Source: CAZNRY01 sp964575675
GTDB taxonomy: Bacteria; Eisenbacteria; RBG-16-71-46; CAIMUX01; VGJL01
DNA: 14,904 nt
NCBI GenBank assembly: GCA_964575675.1
Contig: CAZNRY010000100.1
Span: 1 to 14,904, forward strand
Direction of reading: 5' to 3'
Shown here one piece after another: positions 1-7,267 of this stretch (its first letter is position 1; each line of letters begins with the position of its first letter). The position numbers were made by a program, and so were the translations under genes. The notes under the pieces are model-generated. The model was given only the letters and a program-made list of their open reading frames with translations. It searched no databases and was not told where the DNA came from.

Positions 1-2
1 GA

Positions 3-494
3 GGTAATCTCCCGGCGGACGAAGCGTTCACGCTCTACCGGTATGCGAACCGGGGGCCGCTGGTCTACCAGCGGTCGGCGTGGGCGATCACGAAGGCGGT
101 GATCGGGACCGACTGGAAGAACTACCAGATCACGCAGCCGCGCGGCGCGTTTCCGATCGGCCCGGCGATCCTCCTTGTCCACATCGCGTCGGCATGGGTC
201 CCATTCACCTCTGAGAGCAAGGAGTCGATCGCGCACTACCCCGAGATCCTGAAGGAGATCCGTCTGGCCCTCCAGGAGTGCGGGAGGCGGCTCGCCCTGC
301 ACATCAATCGGACCCGGCGCGAGCACGACGAAGGGAAGAAGCGCTCCTACATCCAGCGCTACATCCCGCACATCGGAATCGCACTGCAGCAGATCTTGAA
401 GTTCAGCGATATCGAGCGCGAGCGGACGGTCGCCACGCTCACGAAAACTCTCGAGAGGAGCCGGGCGGGCGGCGAGGAAGAGGACGGAAGATGA
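3..494 (+). CDS. top6B: DNA topoisomerase VI subunit B, C-terminal part (5'-truncated)
   Basis: The frame is open from base 3, and the N-terminal GHKL ATPase domain lies left of the window. Topo VI is an A2B2 type IIB topoisomerase; subunit B binds ATP and couples hydrolysis to strand passage by subunit A. Visible motifs match the transducer and C-terminal region of the family: a YANRGPLVYQ-like segment near the left edge, then RGAFPIGPAILLVHIAS, VPFTSESKESIA and HYPEILKEIRLALQE, ending in a long charged helical tail. The stop (TGA 492-494) overlaps the start of the next gene as ATGA, so A and B are translationally coupled, as expected for partners in one complex. A GTG at 99 is not the real start, because homologous sequence continues upstream of it. 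The family is mainly archaeal and plant and is patchy in bacteria. Confidence 0.9.
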   Translation, partial: GNLPADEAFTLYRYANRGPLVYQRSAWAITKAVIGTDWKNYQITQPRGAFPIGPAILLVHIASAWVPFTSESKESIAHYPEILKEIRLALQECGRRLALHINRTRREHDEGKKRSYIQRYIPHIGIALQQILKFSDIERERTVATLTKTLERSRAGGEEEDGR

Positions 495-1639
495 AGAAAC
501 TCGATGCGGGATCGCTCAAGATCGTTCGAGAGCGAAACAAGAAACGCGATCAGCAGACATTAGGCCTGATCGACGCCACGGCGTCCGAGATCCACAAGAG
601 GATCGGCAAGCGGGAGAAGCCCGAGATGCGCTTCCCCGTGAGATCGCTCGCCAACGTTTCATACTCCGAGAAGAGGGGATTTCTCGAGATCGGGAAGCAG
701 AGGAAGATCCGGACCTTGACCGTGAACACCGTGAAGACCTTTGCACAGACGCTGCGCATGATGTCTCTATCGAAGGACTTGATCGAAACCAACGACTTCG
801 CGACGAAGAGGGACGCCTACTACCAGTCGAAGAACTGGGGCGATGCGATGTTCCACGACCAGGGCGAGTCCGACACGGTCATGGACGACATAGAGGCGCT
901 CTTCTCCCAGAGCGAGGTCAACCGCGAGCAACTCCGCTTCATTCCAGACGAACACGGAGGCGCGGTCGCCGGAGAGCTGATCGTCCTCGACGCCGACATC
1001 GAGACGGGCGAGGTCGAGCGGATTGATTGCACCCGCTTCGGAAGCGGGGCCTATTCGATTCCTTCGTCCGTGGAGCAGCTCGGGTTCGAGACCGAGGCGA
1101 AGTTCGTCCTCGCGATCGAGACGGGCGGTATGTTCCAGCGCCTCCAGAGCCACAAGTTCTGGAAGTCTGCCGGCTGCATTCTCGTTTCGATGGGCGGGGT
1201 CCCGACGCGGGCGACCCGGCGGTTCATTCGCCGGCTGTCCGACGAGCGCAACCTCCCGGTTTTCGCGTTCGTCGACTGCGACCCCTATGGGATCTCGAAC
1301 ATCTATCGAACCCTGAAGGTGGGGTCGGGCAACGCAGCACACATCAATCAGTTCTTCTGCGTCCCGCGAGCCCGTTTCCTCGGTGTCACGCCGCAGGACA
1401 TTGTCGACTACAAGCTGCCGACCCATCCCCTGAAGGATGTCGACATCAAAAGGGCTCGAGACGCGATCAAGAATGATCCATTCTTCCAGAGGCATCGCGA
1501 GTGGAGCCGCGCGATGGAGAAGCTGCTCCAGATGGGCGTCCGCGCGGAGCAACAGGCGCTCGCGAAATGGGGGCTCAATTACGTGATCGAGGAGTACCTT
1601 CCCGCCAAGCTCGCCCACGTGGAGAGGTTCCTTCCGTAG
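491..1639 (+). CDS. top6A: DNA topoisomerase VI subunit A (Spo11-like)
   Basis: This is the DNA-cleaving subunit of topoisomerase VI, 382 residues, a normal length for the family. The ATG at 491 was chosen because it overlaps the top6B stop (ATGA) and gives the family's N-terminus; the frame is open further upstream, but that part would overlap top6B. The CAP/winged-helix domain has the tandem Tyr110-Tyr111 in KRDAYYQSKNW, followed by DQGESD; one of these tyrosines is the expected nucleophile that bonds to DNA 5' ends. The Toprim domain shows Glu210 (LAIETGG) and the metal-binding Asp262/Asp264 in FVDCDPYGISNIYRTLK. All key residues appear intact, so the enzyme is probably active. It forms an operon with top6B upstream and probably with the membrane protein gene that starts one base after its stop. 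Confidence 0.94.
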   Translation: MKKLDAGSLKIVRERNKKRDQQTLGLIDATASEIHKRIGKREKPEMRFPVRSLANVSYSEKRGFLEIGKQRKIRTLTVNTVKTFAQTLRMMSLSKDLIETNDFATKRDAYYQSKNWGDAMFHDQGESDTVMDDIEALFSQSEVNREQLRFIPDEHGGAVAGELIVLDADIETGEVERIDCTRFGSGAYSIPSSVEQLGFETEAKFVLAIETGGMFQRLQSHKFWKSAGCILVSMGGVPTRATRRFIRRLSDERNLPVFAFVDCDPYGISNIYRTLKVGSGNAAHINQFFCVPRARFLGVTPQDIVDYKLPTHPLKDVDIKRARDAIKNDPFFQRHREWSRAMEKLLQMGVRAEQQALAKWGLNYVIEEYLPAKLAHVERFLP

Positions 1640-1640
1640 G

Positions 1641-2609
1641 ATGGACTCCTCCGGCGGGGCAATCGGCGCTGCGATGCGCCGGCTCGTGTTGGCCGTGCTG
1701 TGGCTGGGCCGCCTCCTCTCGGAGGTCTGGTCCAGTTGGCACCGGCATCGCTGCACGCAGCTCGGCGCCGCGCTCGCCTTTTACGGCATCTTCTCGTTCC
1801 CGCCGCTATTGCTCCTGATCGCCTCGGTCTTCGGGTACGTCCTCGCCTTCTGGGCCGGTGCGGCGGCCTTCAAGGACAGTTTCGTCCAGCTCCTCTCGAA
1901 CGCCGTCTCGCCTCAGGTTGCGCGGATCGCGACCGAGGCGCTCTCGGCCACCGAAAGCGCCCGCGGCCGCCTGGGAATGATCGGGCTCGGAACGCTCCTG
2001 ATCGCCGCGACGGGTGCCTTCGGGAACATGGAGAGCTCGATGCAGGTCGTCTGGGACATGCACCTCCCGGGCAGGCCAGTCTCGTTGCGCAAGCACGTCC
2101 TTGGATTTCTGAGGACGCGCCTTGTCGCATTCCTTCTTGTGTGCGGCGTTTCTCTGCTCGTCTTCTTCTCGTTGGTCGTTGACATCTTCCTCGATGCCTA
2201 TCGCAAGGACCTCATGAACGGGCTCAGGGCGGACTGGCGCCTTGCCCAGGTGGCGATGGGTCTCTTCGCCTCGGGCTGCATCGTGACGCTCCTGTATCGG
2301 TGGCTGCCGGCGCGCAGGGTGCCGTGGCGCGCGGCTCTCACCGGCGGATGGCTCACCGCGCTGCTCTGGGAAGCCGCGAAGCAGGTGCTGAGCGCCTACC
2401 TCAGGCGCAACGATTACGGCCATGCCTACCCGGTCTTGGGTTCGGCCCTGGCGCTCCTCTTGTGGGTGTACTACGCGGGGCTTGTTTTCCTTCTCGGCGG
2501 GGAGGTCGCGGCGGCGATAACGAGGATGCTCGAGGGGAAACGGTCAGACTCTGGTCCCGCGACGAAGGACGGTCTGCGCTCGCCTCGTGCATCCCGCCCG
2601 GGCATCTAG
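1641..2609 (+). CDS. YihY/virulence factor BrkB family inner-membrane protein
   Basis: A multi-pass membrane protein of 322 residues. Family marks are LGAALAFYGIFSFPPLLLLI (residues 41-60) and, near the C-terminus, YPVLGSALALLLWVYYAGLV (263-282) followed by FLLGGEVAAAI. About six hydrophobic helices can be seen, and the tail from about residue 298 is charged and probably cytoplasmic. The family was once misannotated as ribonuclease BN; its biochemical role is not settled, with transport or envelope functions proposed. The start at 1641 lies one base after the top6A stop; an in-frame ATG at 1674 (Met12) is an alternative that would drop only the non-hydrophobic leader. The stop codon TAG shares the CTAG tetranucleotide at 2606-2609 with the stop of the convergent minus-strand gene. 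Confidence 0.88.
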   Translation: MDSSGGAIGAAMRRLVLAVLWLGRLLSEVWSSWHRHRCTQLGAALAFYGIFSFPPLLLLIASVFGYVLAFWAGAAAFKDSFVQLLSNAVSPQVARIATEALSATESARGRLGMIGLGTLLIAATGAFGNMESSMQVVWDMHLPGRPVSLRKHVLGFLRTRLVAFLLVCGVSLLVFFSLVVDIFLDAYRKDLMNGLRADWRLAQVAMGLFASGCIVTLLYRWLPARRVPWRAALTGGWLTALLWEAAKQVLSAYLRRNDYGHAYPVLGSALALLLWVYYAGLVFLLGGEVAAAITRMLEGKRSDSGPATKDGLRSPRASRPGI

Positions 2610-3172
2610 CGGAAGAGTGCTCGAATCCTTCCCCAAGTCATTGGATCCGCGGCGAGCGGCTGTTCGTTCAGGTCGAGGCAATCGATGCGGTTGTCGCCGT
2701 AGTTCAGGATCACGATCTTGATCGTGTACCAGCCCGGGTCGAGGCAATGGATTTTCGGGGACTGGACCCAGTCCCAGCGCTTGCTTCACCCGATCCCGCC
2801 GCCGGCGACGGTCAGCGTCGTGTCGCCGCTGCTCGTTAGCACGGGGGGATCGGGTTCATAGAGGACGATGTAGTTCCGCGCAAAACCTGCTTGCCCCTGG
2901 CTTCGCAGCGAGTCGGCGAAGCAGGTCTTCGTCGTGAACTCGTGGCGCAATGCCATCCAGTCGCCGGGGGAATCGACTCCCTTCACGCCCAGCCCGTTGG
3001 ATGCGCCGCTGCATTCGACCGCCTGGACCTCGAATCCGCCGGAATTGCCCCAGGTCGCGTATGTCTCGGCCTCGAGCCGGAAGGAATCGGCGCGGACTGG
3101 TGAGAACGGTCCGCTCGCGGCGAGGGCCGAGACCCCGAGAAACACCATGAGTAGGAGAGTCTTGAGTCGCAT
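2606..3172 (-). CDS. Small exported carbohydrate-binding-like protein with in-frame TGA at codon 129 (candidate selenoprotein or nonsense-interrupted gene)
   Basis: The ATG at 3172 is preceded by GGAGGA seven bases upstream and begins a clear Sec signal peptide (MRLKTLLLMVFLG..., likely cleaved near residue 28, VRA|DS). The mature part opens with FRLEAETYATWG, which resembles the start of CBM6/35-like or malectin-like beta-sandwich modules; no carbohydrate ligand is demonstrated. Translation meets TGA at 2786-2788 (codon 129, context GGGIG-TGA-SKRWDW). The same frame then continues with protein-like sequence (WDWVQSP, CLDPGWYTIKIVILNYGDN, RIDCLDLNE) to a TAG at 2606-2608, giving 188 codons before the stop. 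Conventional calling would end the product at 128 residues. The TGA may encode selenocysteine, given the hairpin just after it, or be a TGG or CGA changed to TGA by mutation or read error. Other genes here use TGA as a normal stop, so general recoding is unlikely. Cysteines are at residues 54 and 84, with two more after the TGA. Confidence 0.72.
2758..2775 (-). promoter_or_regulatory. SECIS-like stem-loop downstream of the in-frame TGA
   Basis: On the minus strand GGGACTGGGTCCAGTCCC folds into a perfect 7-bp stem (GGGACTG/CAGTCCC) closed by a GGTC tetraloop. It begins 10 bases after the TGA, and the loop begins 17 bases after it. In the E. coli fdhF selenocysteine insertion element the hairpin lies about 11 bases after UGA and also has a GGUC apical loop, whose G and U contact SelB. 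A weaker outer pairing GCAA/TTGC (after the TGA and past the hairpin) is possible. The bulged U of the E. coli stem is absent. The function is inferred; the hairpin could be a coincidence of WDWVQSP codons. Confidence 0.4.
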
Positions 3173-3189
3173 GGGATCCTCCGCGGGTG

Positions 3190-3195
3190 ATATTA
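3190..3195 (-). promoter_or_regulatory. Possible -10 element (TAATAT) for the small exported protein gene
   Basis: The minus strand reads TAATAT 18 bases upstream of the ATG at 3172, in otherwise very GC-rich sequence between two divergent genes. No good -35 match sits at the usual distance. It is a plausible but weak promoter call. Confidence 0.22.
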
Positions 3196-3318
3196 GCACT
3201 GCCGGGCCGGCGGCGCGACCCCCGGCGAGTTGCGTTTTGACCCTCCTCGGAGTTGCCGGTACGCTGTCCACGCGAAGGATGAAGGCGGGCGAGGAGATGC
3301 GATGAAACGGGAGCCTCA

Positions 3319-4689
3319 GTGAAGGGCAGCACCCCGCGGGGATCGACCGAGGGGACCGCGCGAACGGCGTGGGTCGTTCACGATCCGTGGATTATCCTCA
3401 TCGCCCTTGCGGGACTTCTGATCCGCCTTCCCGCGCTCGCTCACGTCTACTATCCCCACGACATCGCTTTCTGGAAGAGCTGGCTCACCTACTCGACGTC
3501 CTTCGGCATTCAGAACGTTTATGGCCTGCAGATGCCCGGGCAGACTTATCCCCCGATCCTGCTCTATCTCCTTTGGGGGTTGGGATCGATCTACCGGGGA
3601 ATCTGGCCGCTCGCGGAGGACACGCCGCTCCTCACCGCATTTGTCAAGATTCCGGCAGTGGCAGGCGACATCGTGGCCGCCGTGCTGCTTGCAGCATATG
3701 TTGCGCGCCGTCCCGGCATCGGCGCGACGGGCCGTCGCGCGGCGGCAGGGATTCTCGCCTTCCACCCCGCCTTGATCTGGCTCTCCTCGCTCTGGGGACA
3801 GGTAGACGTCTTGCACGGTGGCTTGGCGGCCGGGGCGTGCGCCGCGGCGTTGGGTGGATCGGCGGGGTGGACGGGGGCTCTCGTGGCACTTGGAATCCTC
3901 ACCAAGCCGCAGGGACTGATCGTCGCGCCGGCGATTGTGGTTCTTCTCGCGGCGCGGATGGGGAAGAGGGGGCTTCTTCGAGCGCTCATCTTCGGAGCGG
4001 CGGTCTCGATCGTCGTGACGTTGCCGTTCCTGCTCGCGGGATTCGCCTCCTCGATCGTCAACGTGTACAGGGGCGCGGGAAGCGTCTATCCGTACCTCAG
4101 TCTGAACGCGTTCAACGTCTGGTGGTGCGTTCTGGCCGCCGGGGGTGGGACGTCGCGGATCCTCGAGTTCCGCGACGACGTCCAGCTTCTGGGACCGATC
4201 ACTCCCCGCGCGATCGGCCTCTTCCTTTTCTTGATCGCCACGGCCTGGATCATCCGGAGATGTTGGCTCGTCGCGCGCTCAGGGGGCCCGATCGATCACT
4301 CCCGCGCCTGGAGGCTTCTCACCCTCCAGTGGCTCGCCTTCTTCCTGCTTCCGACGCAGATTCATGAGCGCTATCTCGTTCCCGCGGTCATCTCTCTCGC
4401 TCCCGCCGCCATCCTCGAGAAGATGTGGCGATGGGTTTATGCGGCGCTTTCGCTCGGGGTCCTGCTAAATCTAATGTTCGTCGTTCCGGGAAGTGAGAGC
4501 GTGGCCCCGATCGTGCGTGCGATCTCGGGCAACGGTGTCTTCATCGCGCTCGTCTTCGCGGGAATCGCCGTTCTTCTCGCGATGGCCGAGATCAGAGAAG
4601 GGAAGCGGGGCTGTGAGGTAGGCCGGGGCGACGGAGAGGAAGGCAAGCGAGCGGCGGGCGATGCAAGGAAGTCGGCGGATCTGCCGTGA
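3319..4689 (+). CDS. Multi-pass GT-C type glycosyltransferase (mannosyltransferase-like)
   Basis: An integral membrane protein of 456 residues with about ten hydrophobic helices and a soluble, charged C-terminal tail of about 35 residues. The first luminal/periplasmic loop has Asp48 in YYPHDIAFWKSW, the expected position of the catalytic acidic residue in GT-C enzymes that use polyprenyl-phosphate sugars. Further marks are GQTYPPILLYLLWG, WGQVDVLHGG, LTKPQGL and HERYLVP (His349-Pro355), a set common in bacterial mannosyltransferase-like and DUF2029-like proteins. Donor and acceptor are unknown. The GTG start at 3319 has GGGAG upstream; ATG codons just before it terminate within a few codons or are out of frame. 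It overlaps the next glycosyltransferase gene by GTGA, so the two are probably coupled and act in one envelope-glycan or protein-glycosylation step. Confidence 0.82.
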   Translation: MKGSTPRGSTEGTARTAWVVHDPWIILIALAGLLIRLPALAHVYYPHDIAFWKSWLTYSTSFGIQNVYGLQMPGQTYPPILLYLLWGLGSIYRGIWPLAEDTPLLTAFVKIPAVAGDIVAAVLLAAYVARRPGIGATGRRAAAGILAFHPALIWLSSLWGQVDVLHGGLAAGACAAALGGSAGWTGALVALGILTKPQGLIVAPAIVVLLAARMGKRGLLRALIFGAAVSIVVTLPFLLAGFASSIVNVYRGAGSVYPYLSLNAFNVWWCVLAAGGGTSRILEFRDDVQLLGPITPRAIGLFLFLIATAWIIRRCWLVARSGGPIDHSRAWRLLTLQWLAFFLLPTQIHERYLVPAVISLAPAAILEKMWRWVYAALSLGVLLNLMFVVPGSESVAPIVRAISGNGVFIALVFAGIAVLLAMAEIREGKRGCEVGRGDGEEGKRAAGDARKSADLP

Positions 4690-6416
4690 GGCGAGAGATA
4701 CAGCGGATGCCGCATGACGCGCGAGGGGCGCGGGTCCGGCTCATGTCGCGAGGCGCGATAACGGCGTGCGCGATTTTCCTCGTCGCGCTCGCACTCCGTC
4801 TCCCGGGACTCGATCGGTGGCCGCCCGCGATCCACCAGGACGAGACGAGCAACGTCGTCGACGGTTGGAGTCTCTTGACCGACGGCGTCGATCGCGCGGG
4901 CCGTGCGTGGCCGGTTTTCCTAGAAGGATTCGGAGCTGGGGACAACCGGACCTCGCTCTACGCGGTGCTCACGATCCCCGGCGTCGCCCTGTTCGGGCCG
5001 GGTGCGTTTGCGGCGAGGCTGCCGGCGGCGCTCGTCGGCGCTTGGACCGTTCTCGCCCTCTTCCTGTTCACGCGGCGGGTGCGCGGGGATGGCGCCGCCT
5101 TCTGGGCGGAGGCCCTGCTCGCAGCGAACCCTTGGCACATCTACCTCTCGCGTTTCGGACACGAGGCGAGCATCACACCGGCGTTTCTGATCACCGCGCT
5201 CTGGCTGGTTGCGGGGCCGGGTCAGGCCCTCCGTTGGGCCGCAGCCGGACTTGTCCTGGCCGCAGGACTCTACAGCTACCCGTCGTTTCGCCTGTTCCTA
5301 CCGCTGATCCTCGCGGCGGCCTGGATCTCCAAGGCCGGTCCGAGGCTCAGCCGCGCATCTCTCGCGTTGCCGGCCGCGCTCGCAATCGGGGCGCTCCCGC
5401 TCCTTCTCGCGAGTCTCGCCCACCCCGACCGTCTGCTGGGAAGGGCATCGGCGACTTTGATCTTCGGGAATGTAGAACCTCTGCCGCGGGCCATCGGACT
5501 TGCGGTACAGCAATACGCGCGCCATTTCCTTCCCGGGTTCCTGTTCGTCCACGGCGACGCGAATCTCCTTCAGTCGCCGCCCGGCGGGGAACTGCTTTGG
5601 GTGGAGTTGCCCGCGCTGGCCCTTGGATTCGCGGTGATGGCGCGCAGGCGTGATCGTTGGGACCGCCTCTCGCTCGTGTGGCTCCTGCTCTATCCGGTCG
5701 CATCGGCGATCACGCTCGGGGACCGCGCCGAGTACGTTCCCCACTCGCTGCGCGCCGCGGTGGGATTGCCGCTTTTCCAGTTCGTGGGGGGCGACGGAAT
5801 CGCGACGGCTCTAGCGTCCATTTCTCGACGATGGGGCGGAGCGACACAGGTATCAGGCCAGGGCGCGGGCGGGAGTGGGACGACGCCAGAGGCGGATCAG
5901 TTGTTCTCGAGCAGGCGGGGATCAGGGCGAGGCGCCGTTCTGGCCGCGACGTTCTGGGCAATCGCAATCGCAGCCAACTTGACCATCGTCGCCATCGTTT
6001 TCACCGGTAGTTACGCGCGCGAGGTCGCGCCCCGCTACCACGCGGCATATCCCCCCGCGATCCGCTACATCGCGAAGCGGAGCGGCGCGCGCTCCGCCCT
6101 TATGATCAGCGGCCGCGGCGTCCAGCAGGCCTACATCTACTCGATTCTCTATGGACTCCAGACCCCGCGCTCGTTTCGGGAAGGGCCGAAGGAGATCTCC
6201 GAAACAGGCTTCTTCCACGTTGTTCATCGCACCGGAGAGATCTACTACTTCTACAGCCCCGACGACCTGCTGAGGATTCGATCGCTCGTTCGCGGGCGCG
6301 TCTGGACCCTCGCCGCGCCGGGCGAGATCCGAACGGGCAGCATCGTAGCGAGCTTCCCCTATGCCGGCGGTGAACCCGGCCTGGAGGTGAGGGAGATCGA
6401 GCTACGGAATCCCTAG
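4686..6416 (+). CDS. GT39/ArnT-like membrane glycosyltransferase (PMT_2 family)
   Basis: A 576-residue multi-pass membrane protein. After the first helix (ITACAIFLVALALRLPGL) comes HQDETSNV with Asp52-Glu53, the acidic pair typical of the first loop of dolichyl-phosphate-mannose / undecaprenyl-phosphate sugar transferases. NPWHIYLSRFGHEASI in a following loop is also characteristic of the PMT_2 group. About 150 C-terminal residues form a soluble domain containing YAREVAPRYHAAYPPAIRYIAKRSGA. GTG 4686 overlaps the stop of the upstream gene (GTGA), but ATG 4707 and ATG 4743 (Met20, just before the first helix) are equally credible starts, and the first 19 residues look unlike a membrane protein N-terminus. 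The sugar donor and target cannot be told from sequence. The gene ends two bases before the convergent gene on the minus strand. Confidence 0.82.
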   Translation: MRREIQRMPHDARGARVRLMSRGAITACAIFLVALALRLPGLDRWPPAIHQDETSNVVDGWSLLTDGVDRAGRAWPVFLEGFGAGDNRTSLYAVLTIPGVALFGPGAFAARLPAALVGAWTVLALFLFTRRVRGDGAAFWAEALLAANPWHIYLSRFGHEASITPAFLITALWLVAGPGQALRWAAAGLVLAAGLYSYPSFRLFLPLILAAAWISKAGPRLSRASLALPAALAIGALPLLLASLAHPDRLLGRASATLIFGNVEPLPRAIGLAVQQYARHFLPGFLFVHGDANLLQSPPGGELLWVELPALALGFAVMARRRDRWDRLSLVWLLLYPVASAITLGDRAEYVPHSLRAAVGLPLFQFVGGDGIATALASISRRWGGATQVSGQGAGGSGTTPEADQLFSSRRGSGRGAVLAATFWAIAIAANLTIVAIVFTGSYAREVAPRYHAAYPPAIRYIAKRSGARSALMISGRGVQQAYIYSILYGLQTPRSFREGPKEISETGFFHVVHRTGEIYYFYSPDDLLRIRSLVRGRVWTLAAPGEIRTGSIVASFPYAGGEPGLEVREIELRNP

Positions 6417-6418
6417 AT

Positions 6419-7267
6419 CTATCGGAGGACCGTCACCCTCCCACTCTCTGAAGCTCCGCTCGAGCCCCACCGGATCAGGTATGTTCCCGGCCCCACGTTC
6501 CGCCCCTGGTCGTTTGCGCCATTCCACTCCACGACCTGGTCTCCTTCGCGGATCTCACCGTTCAGCAGACATCTCACCAGACGCCCGTTGATGTCGTAAA
6601 TCCGAAGAGACGCGCGAGTGGATCGCGCTTCCTTGAGGTCGAGCCGGATGCGCACACTCGCGGGTCCCGCGACCGGATTCGGTGTCACACGCACCGTGGC
6701 ACCGGACCGGTTGCCGGTCTCGGCGCCTGACCCCTGGGCGACATCCGCCGGCACAGCGGGCACGGGAATGTTGAAGACGAAGTCGTCGATGCCTTGCCCG
6801 ACCTCTTCCATCCGAAGCATGGCAACAGTGGGCTCAGGAAAACTGAATGTGACCGTGTGCCCGGACCCGCTGTTGAACTCCTGGGCCACAAGCCCGCCGT
6901 CGATATCAAATGCCTGCATGAGGATCCCTTCCCCTGGTCCCCAACAGAGATCCTGGGCGGTTCCGACGAAGTCCGTGACTGCTGGGGCTCCCGTGACCGG
7001 ATCGACGAACCACGCGATAACCACGGGATCGCCTCCGACATGATTTGGCTGTGACTTGGAGCATGGGTGGGGAACCGCATACGCGGCTCTCGAGGAATCT
7101 CCCATTGAGAAGACAACCCCGAGCGACCTCCACTGGTCCGATACCGTGTATCCCTCGGGGACCGGCGTCCCATCCAGGTATGTGTCGAACTGGATGATCT
7201 CTGCCGCCTGGGTGAGGCATGCAACCGTGGCGAACAGAACAAGTGCGTGGGCCAGCGTGCGTATCAT
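6419..7267 (-). CDS. Exported protein with C-terminal FlgD-Ig-like / T9SS type A sorting-like domain
   Basis: Start ATG at 7267 is preceded by a strong purine tract (GGAGGAGGG, 10 bases upstream); the frame is open to 7321, but the ribosome site lies inside that extension. The 282-residue product has a signal peptide (MIRTLAHALVLFATVACLTQAA, cleavage around residues 20-22). Residues about 24-167 look beta-rich: FDTYLDGTPVPEGY, GVVFSMGDSS, MQAFDIDGGLV, VAMLRMEEVGQGIDDFVF. This resembles extracellular beta-sandwich anchors, but I do not recognise a family. After a linker (about 171-192), residues 193-282 carry VTPNPVAGPASVRIRL, LRIYDINGRLVR, WNGANDQGRNVGPGTYLIRW and VTVLR, the pattern of FlgD Ig-like and Por-type secretion tails common in FCB bacteria. 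It is probably surface-exposed or secreted; its ligand or activity is unknown. Confidence 0.8.
   Translation of the reverse strand: MIRTLAHALVLFATVACLTQAAEIIQFDTYLDGTPVPEGYTVSDQWRSLGVVFSMGDSSRAAYAVPHPCSKSQPNHVGGDPVVIAWFVDPVTGAPAVTDFVGTAQDLCWGPGEGILMQAFDIDGGLVAQEFNSGSGHTVTFSFPEPTVAMLRMEEVGQGIDDFVFNIPVPAVPADVAQGSGAETGNRSGATVRVTPNPVAGPASVRIRLDLKEARSTRASLRIYDINGRLVRCLLNGEIREGDQVVEWNGANDQGRNVGPGTYLIRWGSSGASESGRVTVLR

Noticed and set aside
278..490. N-terminal extension of top6A upstream of ATG 491
   Set aside because: The extension is Arg/Ala-rich, overlaps the conserved top6B C-terminus in another frame, and the ATGA junction gives the natural start.
767..1756. A 329-residue minus-strand frame opposite top6A
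   Set aside because: Antisense shadow of a gene with intact catalytic motifs; no protein family features of its own.
2786..2788. General reassignment of TGA to an amino acid in this genome
   Set aside because: Other genes here (top6B, brxB) end at TGA in the expected places, so only this one codon would be read through.
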